From: Chitinophaga pollutisoli
GTDB lineage: Bacteria; Bacteroidota; Bacteroidia; Chitinophagales; Chitinophagaceae
Length of the DNA stretch: 64,000 nt
Assembly: GCF_038396755.1 (NCBI RefSeq)
Contig: NZ_CP149822.1
Location: 558,001-622,000 of the forward strand
Direction of reading: 5' to 3'
Below, piece after piece: positions 53,573 through 60,837 of the stretch. The translations under genes were made by a program, and so were the position numbers. Positions within the stretch are counted from its first letter, which is position 1. Each line of letters opens with the position of its first letter. The notes under the pieces are model-generated. The model was not told where the DNA came from. It saw nothing but the letters and a program-made list of their open reading frames with translations, and ran no database searches.

Positions 53573-54028
53573 ATGAAAGTTTTAATTATCATGGGCTCGG
53601 AAAGCGATAAGCCCGTAATGCAGGAATCACAGAGCTATTTACAGTTCTTTGGCATTGAAAGCGAAATGATGGTGGCTTCGGCGCACCGCAATCCTGACAA
53701 GGTTCGCGAAATTGTTATCAACGCGCAGCCCCAGGGCTACGGCGTGATTATTGCTGCTGCTGGTATGGCGGCTGCATTGCCCGGCGTTGTATCGGCCTAC
53801 ACTTCCCTCCCCGTGCTGGGTGTTCCCCTGGACGGCGGTTTGCCCGGCGGCGTAGACGCATTGTATTCCATCGTACAGATGCCCGCAGGTTTGCCCGTGG
53901 GTACACTAGCGGTAGGCAAGGCAGGCGCGCGCAACGCAGCGGTATTGGCGGCACGCATCATCGCCCTGAGCGACAAGAAAATTGCAGAACGCGTAGAAGC
54001 GTTCAAACAGAACGGATACCGGATCTGA
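53573..54028 (+). CDS. purE: N5-carboxyaminoimidazole ribonucleotide mutase
   Basis: Purine biosynthesis enzyme that rearranges N5-CAIR to CAIR, 151 residues, class I type. The N-terminal signature MGSESDKPVMQESQSYLQFFGI is followed by VASAHRNPDKV, IIAAAGMAAALPGVVSAYTSLPVLGVPL and SIVQMPAGLPVGTLAVGKAGARNAAVLAA. It stands alone between a promoter with a good -33/-7 and a strong terminator. No purK is adjacent. Confidence 0.96.
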   Translation: MKVLIIMGSESDKPVMQESQSYLQFFGIESEMMVASAHRNPDKVREIVINAQPQGYGVIIAAAGMAAALPGVVSAYTSLPVLGVPLDGGLPGGVDALYSIVQMPAGLPVGTLAVGKAGARNAAVLAARIIALSDKKIAERVEAFKQNGYRI

Positions 54029-54044
54029 TCCAGTCTCTGATACC

Positions 54045-54072
54045 AAACGGCGGGCGCAACCGCCCGCCGTTT
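54045..54072 (+). terminator. Terminator after purE
   Basis: Perfect 12-bp arms (AAACGGCGGGCG at 54045-54056 and its complement at 54061-54072) with a 4-base loop, followed by TATTCCG. It lies 16 bases after the purE stop. Confidence 0.85.
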
Positions 54073-54128
54073 ATTCCGACGCACTGTTCAGACTCCGAAA
54101 CTATGGACAAGCTTAAATCGAACCGCAC

Positions 54129-55168
54129 TTGACAGAATCCATCATTAACCTGGACAGCGTAAATCCGATCGAGTTTTTCGGCGTCAACAACGGAAAACTG
54201 GACTTATTAAAGAAAAAGTTCCCTTTACTGAAAATCCTCAGCCGCGGAACGCAATTGAAACTGTCGGGCGCCCCTGAAGAAGTGGCCACCGCCCGCGAAA
54301 AGATCGGTCAGATCGTCAGTTACCTGGAAAGGAACGGCCACCTCAGCGAAAACTATTTTGAACAGATCCTTGGAGAGGAAGAAGGCTCCGGCATCGACCA
54401 TTTCAAGGACCGTAACCCCAACGATGTGCTGGTTTTCGGCCCTAACGGCCGTACCGTGCGCGCCAAAACCGCCAATCAGAAAAAGATGGTGACACTGGCC
54501 GACAAGAACGACATCGTTTTCGCCATCGGCCCCGCCGGTACGGGTAAAACCTATACCGCCGTTGCCCTGGCCGTACGCGCCCTTAAAAACAAGGCCGTGC
54601 GCAAGATCATCCTCACCCGCCCCGCGGTGGAAGCCGGCGAAAGCCTCGGATTCCTGCCCGGCGACCTGAAGGAAAAGATCGACCCGTACCTGCGCCCACT
54701 GTACGACGCGCTGGACGACATGATCCCCCCGACAAGCTGAATTATTTCATGACCAACCGGATCATCGAAATTGCGCCCCTCGCCTATATGCGTGGCCGTA
54801 CGCTTGACAACGCCTTCATCCTGCTCGACGAGGCCCAGAACTCCACGGACCTGCAGATGAAAATGTTCCTCACCCGTATCGGTTCGTCCGCCAAGGCGAT
54901 TATCACGGGCGACCTCACGCAGGTGGACCTTCCGAAAAACCAGAAGAGCGGCCTCGGCAAAGCGGCCCGCATCCTCCGGAATATCGACGGCATCGGTTAC
55001 CTGGAACTCGATGAGGAAGATGTGGTACGCCACCGCCTCGTAAAAGCCATCATCAAGGCTTACGACGCTTCCGCAGCAGCAGAGGAAGAACGCGAAAAGG
55101 AAAGGGAACACCACAGGGATCATCATCACAAAGACCATAAGGACCACAAACAGAAGGACCACAATTAA
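54129..55168 (+). CDS. phoH: PhoH-family ATPase (reading frame broken)
   Basis: Cytoplasmic P-loop ATPase of the PhoH/YbeZ type, about 347 residues when joined, probably acting in RNA metabolism. The N-terminal KH-like part starts [21 protein letters not shown] from a TTG codon. The Walker A loop is [21 protein letters not shown] near residue 140; Walker B is [11 protein letters not shown] in the second frame. The break falls at a six-C run (54725-54730). A seventh C gives [26 protein letters not shown]. The C-terminal tail is rich in His, Lys, Asp and Glu. A nine-codon frame (54103-54132) overlaps the start. Confidence 0.88.
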
Positions 55169-55195
55169 CACGGCCTTAACAGCCATTGTTGTAAG

Positions 55196-55226
55196 TTGTG
55201 CAATTGGAAGATTCCATCTACTTTTG
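55196..55226 (+). promoter_or_regulatory. Bacteroidota-type promoter of the DUF4878-like lipoprotein gene
   Basis: TTG at 55196-55198, a 20-base spacer and TACTTTTG at 55219-55226, a full TAnnTTTG match. The predicted start near 55232 is about 29 bases before the ATG. Confidence 0.65.
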
Positions 55227-55260
55227 CGGTAAGACATTATAACATTAACCTATCAACCAC

Positions 55261-55725
55261 ATGAGCTATTACAGGCGATTTTTATACCTTATGTGCGTTT
55301 CGGGTCTGGCACTCAGTATCAGCAGCTGCAAGAAAAAACCCGAGCCGCAGGAGGTTGCCTTGGAGTTTATGCACGCTATCCAGGAATCGAATTTCGAACG
55401 TGCCAAAGAATACGCCACGAAAGAGTCCCAGTCGGTGATCCTCCTCTATTCCATTTTCGACGGCAAACGCAATGAAAATGAGCGGGAAAAGATCAAAAAC
55501 GCCAAGCTGAAGGTGGTAAATCAGAATGAAGACGGCGACAAAGCCACCGTTACCATCCTGAATTCCTCCGTTAGCTCCCAGGAAACACTCCTGCTCGTGA
55601 AGGAAGACGGCCAGTGGAAAATATCCCTGACGCTCGAAAGCATCCTGCCCACCTCCGTTCCCCCCGGAACGATGGACATGAACAGCATGCCCCCCGAAAT
55701 CCTGGATACCGCCAACATAAAATGA
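55261..55725 (+). CDS. DUF4878-like lipoprotein
   Basis: Exported lipoprotein of 154 residues. Signal peptide MSYYRRFLYLMCVSGLALSISSC with lipobox SISSC, then a short lysine-rich linker. The remainder resembles the DUF4878/NTF2-like fold: PQEVALEFMHAIQESNFERAKEYATKES near residues 29-56, then GDKATVTILNSS and ETLLLVKEDGQWKISLTLE. The function is unknown. It has its own promoter and is followed by a hairpin. Confidence 0.8.
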   Translation: MSYYRRFLYLMCVSGLALSISSCKKKPEPQEVALEFMHAIQESNFERAKEYATKESQSVILLYSIFDGKRNENEREKIKNAKLKVVNQNEDGDKATVTILNSSVSSQETLLLVKEDGQWKISLTLESILPTSVPPGTMDMNSMPPEILDTANIK

Positions 55726-55748
55726 TCTGTCCCAATTTTTTATAGCTT

Positions 55749-55792
55749 TTCCCGGTTTGTTCATTAATTTTGCGCACTGAACAAACCGGGAA
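55749..55792 (+). terminator. Terminator after the DUF4878-like gene
   Basis: Perfect 14-bp arms (TTCCCGGTTTGTTC at 55749-55762 and its complement at 55779-55792) with a 16-base loop, followed by TTTCTTAT. The loop contains TAATTTTG, which could be a -7 box for the downstream ppa, so the hairpin may serve both genes. Confidence 0.75.
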
Positions 55793-55805
55793 TTTCTTAT
55801 CCGGC

Positions 55806-55825
55806 CGGGTTGAACCTTCAACCCG
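55806..55825. repeat. 20-bp near-palindrome upstream of ppa
   Basis: CGGGTTGAA at 55806-55814 and its exact complement at 55817-55825 with a 2-base centre. It lies about 60 bases before the ppa start and may be an operator or a small hairpin; no regulator is known for it. Confidence 0.4.
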
Positions 55826-55884
55826 TTCCGTGTTTTTACCCGTCAGTAAACGTGATTGATATTATATTTTTAAAGCAAGATTGA

Positions 55885-56427
55885 ATGACGACAACGAATC
55901 CATGGCACAGTGTAAGTCCCGGCGATAATGCCCCCCACGTGGTTACCGGCATCATCGAAATCCCCAAGGGCTCCCGCGCCAAGTATGAACTCGACAAAGA
56001 CAGCGGCCTGCTCAAACTCGACCGTGTGCTGTATTCCTCTGTATACTATCCTGCCAACTACGGTTTCATACCGAAATCATACTGCGACGATAACGACCCG
56101 CTCGATATCCTCATCCTTTCCCAGATCGAAGTAGTGCCCATGTGCATCATGGACGCCAAAGTGATCGGTGTAATGCAGATGATCGACGGCGGCGAGGCAG
56201 ACGACAAGATCATCGCCGTGGCGGCCCACGACATGAGCGTAGCCCACATCAACGACATCTCCGAGCTGCCCCCGCACCTCCTCAGCGAGATCCGCCACTT
56301 CTTCGAAGAATACAAAACGCTGGAAAAGAAAACGGTTAAGGTAGAAGAGTTCGGCAACAAAGCCAAAGCGGAAGAAATCATCCGTGAAGCTTTCGAACTG
56401 TATAACAAAACCTTCGCGCAGCAATAA
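55885..56427 (+). CDS. ppa: Inorganic pyrophosphatase (soluble, family I)
   Basis: Hydrolyses pyrophosphate, 180 residues. Family I motifs: [40 protein letters not shown] near residues 22-62, and [12 protein letters not shown] (about 68-79) with the metal-binding aspartates. AVAAHD follows near 112. It is cytoplasmic and sits alone between a hairpin upstream and a bidirectional terminator downstream. Confidence 0.96.
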   Translation: MTTTNPWHSVSPGDNAPHVVTGIIEIPKGSRAKYELDKDSGLLKLDRVLYSSVYYPANYGFIPKSYCDDNDPLDILILSQIEVVPMCIMDAKVIGVMQMIDGGEADDKIIAVAAHDMSVAHINDISELPPHLLSEIRHFFEEYKTLEKKTVKVEEFGNKAKAEEIIREAFELYNKTFAQQ

Positions 56428-56444
56428 TTACAACTGAAAATAGC

Positions 56445-56475
56445 AAGCCCGGCAGGAAAACTTCCCGCCGGGCTT
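56445..56475 (+). terminator. Bidirectional terminator between ppa and the NlpC/P60 gene
   Basis: 14-bp arms at 56445-56458 and 56462-56475 with one mismatch and a 3-base loop, GC-rich, followed by TTTTATG on the plus strand. The convergent NlpC/P60 gene ends at 56494 on the other strand. Confidence 0.9.
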
Positions 56476-56493
56476 TTTTATGTCTTTCCGGAA

Positions 56494-57255
56494 TTAAAAC
56501 AACCGTTTGATGAGCCGCAGCTGGTGCGTGCGCTCGCCGGTATCAGCACTTACAATTCCCTGGTTGTCAATCGGATCAATCCGGACTTTGCCGGAAGCAT
56601 GAATGATCTGCTGGTCGTTGAGCAGGATACCTACGTGGGTGATGCGGCCTTCCGGATTGTCGAAAAAGGCGAGGTCGCCGGGGCGCACTTCCTGGAGGAA
56701 GGACACCGTTTCGCCCTGCGCGGCTTGCTGGTACGCGTCGCGCAACAGCGGTATGCCGAGGATTTTATACACGGTTTGTGTAAAGCCGGAACAGTCTGTT
56801 CCGAACACCGTTTTCCCGCCCCATAAATACCCGGTATTCAGGAATTCCAGGGCGACGGCCTCCCAGGCCTCCCCCGGCGAAGACGTCGCCGCAAATGGGG
56901 TGATCCCCTCGCCCGCTACCACCGTGGCGCGGCCCCAATCACCGGCGCCCAGCTTCAGCAAAGTGCCGAAAGGCAGGTGAACGGGCCTTCCGTTCAGCGT
57001 AACCACCGCCTGCCAGCGCGCCACCCGGTGCGTGGGGAGCGCATCGTACAACGACTGTGGAATAGTTTCCAGGTGCGACAGCGTTACCCAACCTTCATAC
57101 CCATCGTACTGCATCCGGACTTTCACCCACCCGTCGGGCGTAACCGTTTCTGTTTCAAGGCATTCCCCAAAAACCGCCTGGGAAATCATCTCACTGCGGT
57201 GCGACGGCTCCGACCGGAGTGGCATAATAGGCACAATCGTGATGGCTAATGGCAT
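56494..57255 (-). CDS. NlpC/P60 (C40) cell-wall hydrolase with SH3-like domains
   Basis: A 253-residue peptidase that cuts peptidoglycan stem peptides. SH3-like domains (about 1-125) are seen in VPIMPLRSEPSHRSEMISQAVFGE and DGYEGWVTLSHLE. The catalytic domain (about 130-253) has GTDCSGFTQTVYKILGI (cysteine), GRITHVGILLNDQQIIHASGKV (histidine) and a third polar residue after it. The start at 57255 shows no clear signal peptide, so it may act on recycled muropeptides in the cytoplasm or be exported by another route. It is transcribed opposite the sigma-like gene that follows. Confidence 0.9.
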   Translation of the reverse strand: MPLAITIVPIMPLRSEPSHRSEMISQAVFGECLETETVTPDGWVKVRMQYDGYEGWVTLSHLETIPQSLYDALPTHRVARWQAVVTLNGRPVHLPFGTLLKLGAGDWGRATVVAGEGITPFAATSSPGEAWEAVALEFLNTGYLWGGKTVFGTDCSGFTQTVYKILGIPLLRDAYQQAAQGETVSFLQEVRPGDLAFFDNPEGRITHVGILLNDQQIIHASGKVRIDPIDNQGIVSADTGERTHQLRLIKRLF

Positions 57256-57329
57256 GTTAATTGTTTAAATAATATGTCGAACCCGATGAACTTTTGTATC
57301 GGATTTACGTAAATATAGTATAGAAATAT

Positions 57330-57875
57330 ATGCATCTCCAGTTAAATAACCTTAGCGACAGGGAACTGCTTCTCCGGTTCAGGAAATTCCGGGAGAGAGA
57401 AGCCGCAGGGGCATTATTGGACCGCTACAGCCACCTGATGGTGGCGGTTTGTTTACCCGGGCTCGACGCCCAGCATCCCGCAGAAACGGTATTCCCCGGA
57501 CTTACGGAAAAGCTTTACAACCAATTGTCGGGTGCTACGGGAAGAATTAATGAAATCCTGTATGGATTGGTGCAGCAGTACTTCGGCAAATCCGGCAAAA
57601 GCGACAGCCAGCCCGCCATCCGCGAACTTGAAAACCGGGTGGACGTAGCGGGCAACAATCCCATCGAGAAGATGGCATTGGCCGTTCAGCTGGAAAAAGC
57701 CCTCGGCAGGCTGATCCCCGAAGATTTGGAATTACTCCAGGCATTTTACCTCGATCACAAGCCCTTCCGGGAGCTTGCGCAATCGCGGAACATACATACC
57801 AGCCAGGTCAGGGACCAGCTGAAGGGCATCCGGCAAACGGTTGCCACGTATATGAAAGAGGCGGCATATGAATAG
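57330..57875 (+). CDS. Degenerate ECF sigma-like protein
   Basis: 181 residues related to the sigma factor at 59044: LNNLSDRELLLRFRKFREREAAGALLDRYSHLMVAVC parallels that gene's NLSDQDLLQRYKADGN start. The C-terminal part has the region 4 helices, LIPEDLELLQAFYLDHKPFRELAQSRNIHTSQVRDQLKGIR. Region 2 has lost the tryptophan and basic residues that melt DNA (FKAWIYQVAKNHSLMQLRHKK in the paralogue, INEILYGLVQQYFGKSG here). It may be an inactive sigma or work as an antagonist. Its stop overlaps the next gene's start. Confidence 0.7.
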   Translation: MHLQLNNLSDRELLLRFRKFREREAAGALLDRYSHLMVAVCLPGLDAQHPAETVFPGLTEKLYNQLSGATGRINEILYGLVQQYFGKSGKSDSQPAIRELENRVDVAGNNPIEKMALAVQLEKALGRLIPEDLELLQAFYLDHKPFRELAQSRNIHTSQVRDQLKGIRQTVATYMKEAAYE

Positions 57876-58980
57876 TCATTCTCCCAGACAAGAAAGGGTC
57901 CTCCGGATTTTCACGCCCGTTCGATGCCTGAACAGGGATCAGTTGCGGCGTTATCATCTCGGACAGATGACCGGTGTGGAACATCATCTCGTGGAACAGC
58001 ACCTGGTGGAGTGCGATCTTTGCCATGATGCGCTGGCCACGGTGGAAAACCCGGCCAACATCGAATCCTACCAGCAACTGAGCACACAACTCAGCCAGTA
58101 CATCCATCGCGAATATGCGGCCGGCGTGCAGCCTGTTGCCCGCGCGCACAAGCAGCCGTTGCTTAAACCACAGCCGCATGCCCGGAAGAGCTTCACGGAA
58201 AGCGCGCAATCTTACTTCTGGACCGTCGTTTTTCTCGCTTTTGGCGGCGGTAGCATTTTCCTGTTACAACAGCACCTGAAGAACCGTCCACCGTTAACTT
58301 CGCTCCCGTTGCGCGCCACCGATGCCATCGTGCTGCCTGCGCCCCGGGGCGCCGCGCTGGGCGATTACCAGCCCGTTGTCTCCGATACGCAGCAAGAGGA
58401 GAAACCCCTCGTCATCCAGACCAAATACAGCACCCGCGATACTTCCCATATGTCGGCCGCCGCGCTTCCCGTAGCCGCGAAAGATACGGCGCAGCAGAAA
58501 AAACCCGTGAAAGACGGCGCGCTGCCTAAACCGCCTGTTACCGACAGCAACACCCGCGCCCTCATCGCAAATGCGACGCCCACTCCCCGGGTGCAAAAGG
58601 AAACTCCGAAAGAGCCGCCTAAAGAACCGCAGAAAGAAGCCCCGAAAGAAAAAGCCCCCGAGCCTGCACGCGCCACAGTTGAAAAAGAAGAAGAACCGGC
58701 AACGGAGAAAAAAGAAACGGCAAAACCCGCTAACGGCGACGACTATGTGTACCGCTCCGCCATGCAATACCAGCAGCAGGGCGATTACAACGAAGCCATC
58801 AACCAATTCCGCAAACTGTCGGACCGTGGCCGTTATGCCGAACGCGCCCGTTACCAAATGGCCATCTGTTACCGCGCCAAAGGCCAGAAAGGAAAAGCCC
58901 GCCGCATCCTGAAAGACATCGCCAATTCGGATGGCTCCATGAAATCCCTCGCGCAGGCGGAGCTGAGCACGATGAATTAA
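57868..58980 (+). CDS. Zinc-finger anti-sigma-like membrane protein with Lys/Pro/Glu-rich linker and TPR end
   Basis: 370 residues. A putative zf-HC2 domain (about residues 18-60) has HHLVEQHLVECDLCHDAL with HxxxCxxC. One membrane helix, FWTVVFLAFGGGSIFLL (about 115-131), is followed by a long linker rich in Lys, Pro, Glu (PKEPPKEPQKEAPKEKAPEP). The C-terminal region has a TPR repeat (YRSAMQYQQQGDYNEAINQFRKLSD). By topology, the zinc finger is inside and the TPR end outside. It overlaps the sigma-like gene by 8 bases, so it is its probable partner. Confidence 0.75.
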   Translation: MNSHSPRQERVLRIFTPVRCLNRDQLRRYHLGQMTGVEHHLVEQHLVECDLCHDALATVENPANIESYQQLSTQLSQYIHREYAAGVQPVARAHKQPLLKPQPHARKSFTESAQSYFWTVVFLAFGGGSIFLLQQHLKNRPPLTSLPLRATDAIVLPAPRGAALGDYQPVVSDTQQEEKPLVIQTKYSTRDTSHMSAAALPVAAKDTAQQKKPVKDGALPKPPVTDSNTRALIANATPTPRVQKETPKEPPKEPQKEAPKEKAPEPARATVEKEEEPATEKKETAKPANGDDYVYRSAMQYQQQGDYNEAINQFRKLSDRGRYAERARYQMAICYRAKGQKGKARRILKDIANSDGSMKSLAQAELSTMN

Positions 58981-59043
58981 ACTTGAAACTTTTGTGGAAT
59001 TTATTTACTTATGCATCTCAGTTGAGAACGCTATTGTAACATC

Positions 59044-59619
59044 GTGCATCTATCCGACCAATATCAAAACCTGAGCGACCAGGACCTGCTTCAACGGTAT
59101 AAAGCCGATGGCAACACCGAGTGGATCGGCGTCCTCTTCGACCGTTACGCCATCCTGTTGCTGGGCCTTTGCATGAAGTATCTCAAGAACGAGGAAGACG
59201 CGCGCGACAGCGTGCAACAGATTTTCCTGAAAGTATTGTCGGAGGTCCACCGGCACGAAGTGATCTATTTCAAAGCCTGGATCTACCAGGTGGCGAAGAA
59301 CCACAGCCTCATGCAGCTCCGCCATAAAAAGGACGTGGAACTGAAAGAAGAACTGGTGCCTGGCGCCGCGGAGCAGGACGACATCCGGCAAACCGCCCAT
59401 GTGCAGAAAGATTTGATGCTCGACCACATGGAACGCGCGCTGGGGGAACTGAATCCCGACCAGGCCATCACCGTGCGGCTCTTTTATCTCGATAAAAAAA
59501 GCTACCAGGAAATATCCGATATCACCGGTTTCAATGCCGGGCAGGTTAAAAGCTACATCCAGAACGGCAAGCGCAACCTCAAAATATTATTGGAAAAGTA
59601 CAGTAAAAATATGCGTTAA
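59044..59619 (+). CDS. ECF sigma factor
   Basis: 191 residues starting at GTG. Region 2 is complete: LFDRYAILLLGLCMKYLKNEEDARDSVQQIFLKVLSEV and YFKAWIYQVAKNHSLMQLRHKK. Region 4 is LGELNPDQAITVRLFYLDKKSYQEISDITGFNAGQVKSYIQNGKRNLKILLEK. A seven-A run in the region 4 codons is read in frame. It lies 63 bases after the anti-sigma-like gene and 31 before a small anti-sigma gene, which is its likely partner. Confidence 0.92.
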   Translation: MHLSDQYQNLSDQDLLQRYKADGNTEWIGVLFDRYAILLLGLCMKYLKNEEDARDSVQQIFLKVLSEVHRHEVIYFKAWIYQVAKNHSLMQLRHKKDVELKEELVPGAAEQDDIRQTAHVQKDLMLDHMERALGELNPDQAITVRLFYLDKKSYQEISDITGFNAGQVKSYIQNGKRNLKILLEKYSKNMR

Positions 59620-59650
59620 CTTGCAACAGCAGGCAAACGCCCAAACAGAT

Positions 59651-60001
59651 ATGAACAACGAATTTGCTGACATATTCACCGAAACCGCCTGTCCTTCGCA
59701 GGACCAGCTGCTGGCTTACGTCAAGGGTGAACTGAGTGCTTCGGAGAGGCACGAAGTGGAGAAGCACCTGCAGGACTGTGAGCTGTGCAGCGAAGCCGTG
59801 GAGGGTTTGTCCGCCATTTCCCGCAAAGATCAGATACCGGGATGGCTCAGGCAGGCGAAGTGGAATGTATTGCATACCCTCCGCCGGAAAACCCGCCGGA
59901 AGAAGAAAGCCAACTACTACCTCTATTACGCGATCGTGGTGCTGATCGTCCTGTTTATGGCCATCGCGCTGTTTTGGATTTACTATTTCTCGCGCCGGTA
60001 G
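59651..60001 (+). CDS. Short zinc-finger anti-sigma factor with one membrane helix
   Basis: 116 residues. The zf-HC2 motif is in ACPSQDQLLAYVKGELSASERHEVEKHLQDCELCSEAVEGL (about residues 12-52) with HxxxCxxC. A basic stretch, LRRKTRRKKKA, precedes a single membrane helix, YYAIVVLIVLFMAIALFWIYYF (about 91-112). The start at 59651 follows the sigma stop by 31 bases. The N-terminal half of the larger protein at 57868 looks the same, so the two are likely paralogues. It ends 5 bases before the convergent deaminase gene. Confidence 0.85.
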   Translation: MNNEFADIFTETACPSQDQLLAYVKGELSASERHEVEKHLQDCELCSEAVEGLSAISRKDQIPGWLRQAKWNVLHTLRRKTRRKKKANYYLYYAIVVLIVLFMAIALFWIYYFSRR

Positions 60002-60006
60002 TACCC

Positions 60007-60492
60007 CTAGTATACTTTCTTGTCTGATTTCCGGGCCCATTCCCGGAATACTTCCCGCGCTGATTCCTCCGGCATGGGGATAAAGGGAATCTTCTTGTCG
60101 CCGTAAGGCAATTCCAGCTCGTGGTAAATAAAAGAATCGTCGAATGCAATGGCGGCCGCTTCTTCTTTGGTATTGGCGAAAAAGACCCTTTGCGGGCGCG
60201 CCCAGTAGATCGCACCGAAGCACATGGGGCAGGGCTCGCAGGAAGTATAAATCTCACAATCGGTTAACTGGAAAGTTCCCAGGCGCTGGCAGGCGTCGCG
60301 GATGGCTACTACTTCGGCGTGCGCCGTGGGATCGTTGTGGGTGAGCACCTGGTTCCATCCTTCCCCCACCACTTCTTCTCCCCTCACCACGATTGAGCCA
60401 AAAGGCCCGCCCTCGCCATTCCGCATGCCACGGGCGGATAATTCCACCGCCATCGCCATGAACTTTTTCTCTCTTTCTCCAATCGGGTACAT
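60007..60492 (-). CDS. Nucleoside/guanine deaminase of the CDA fold
   Basis: Zinc-dependent deaminase of 161 residues, close in form to bacterial guanine deaminase and tRNA adenosine deaminase. The catalytic HAEVVAIRDAC carries the zinc histidine and proton-shuttle glutamate; SCEPCPMCFGAIYWA carries the two zinc cysteines. EGGPFGSIVVRG near residue 26 is typical for the guanine deaminase type. The C-terminus ends RKSDKKVY. It converges with the anti-sigma gene and lies apart from clpB. Confidence 0.88.
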   Translation of the reverse strand: MYPIGEREKKFMAMAVELSARGMRNGEGGPFGSIVVRGEEVVGEGWNQVLTHNDPTAHAEVVAIRDACQRLGTFQLTDCEIYTSCEPCPMCFGAIYWARPQRVFFANTKEEAAAIAFDDSFIYHELELPYGDKKIPFIPMPEESAREVFREWARKSDKKVY

Positions 60493-60837
60493 ATGCCTGG
60501 TTTTAACCCCAAATGTACGGATTTCAGGCCGTTACGAACTGCAACCGTGAACCGTACAGGGGAAGGCGCAGAGGCATGCCCTACGCCCTTCCTGTAGGCC
60601 TTTTAACCCCCATAATCCTGACAACACAAATTTCCGTCCCGGTGAAGCGGGACCACTTCTTGCCGCAGGGTCAGCGGGTAGTACGTTTCATGCCCACAAG
60701 ATAACCGCTTATTTAGATTATATCCAATTTTAATTTGTATAAATTAATAATGTGTTTACAGGGACAAAAAAATCCCGGATGAGGATTCATCCGGGCATTT
60801 ACCTGTAACTGTATATCGTCGTATTAGAAATGACTTG
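60493..60837. other. Non-coding region between the deaminase and clpB
   Basis: Carries the clpB terminator (60774-60795) and an imperfect hairpin near 60553-60594 (TACAGGGGAAGGCG pairing with CGCCCTTCCTGTA). The stretch 60720-60760 is AT-rich. No gene was recognised. Confidence 0.55.
60766..60795 (-). terminator. Rho-independent terminator of clpB
   Basis: Perfect 9-bp arms (CCCGGATGA at 60774-60782 and its complement at 60787-60795) with a 4-base loop. On the minus strand seven T follow after one A. It lies about 45 bases after the clpB stop. Confidence 0.88.
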
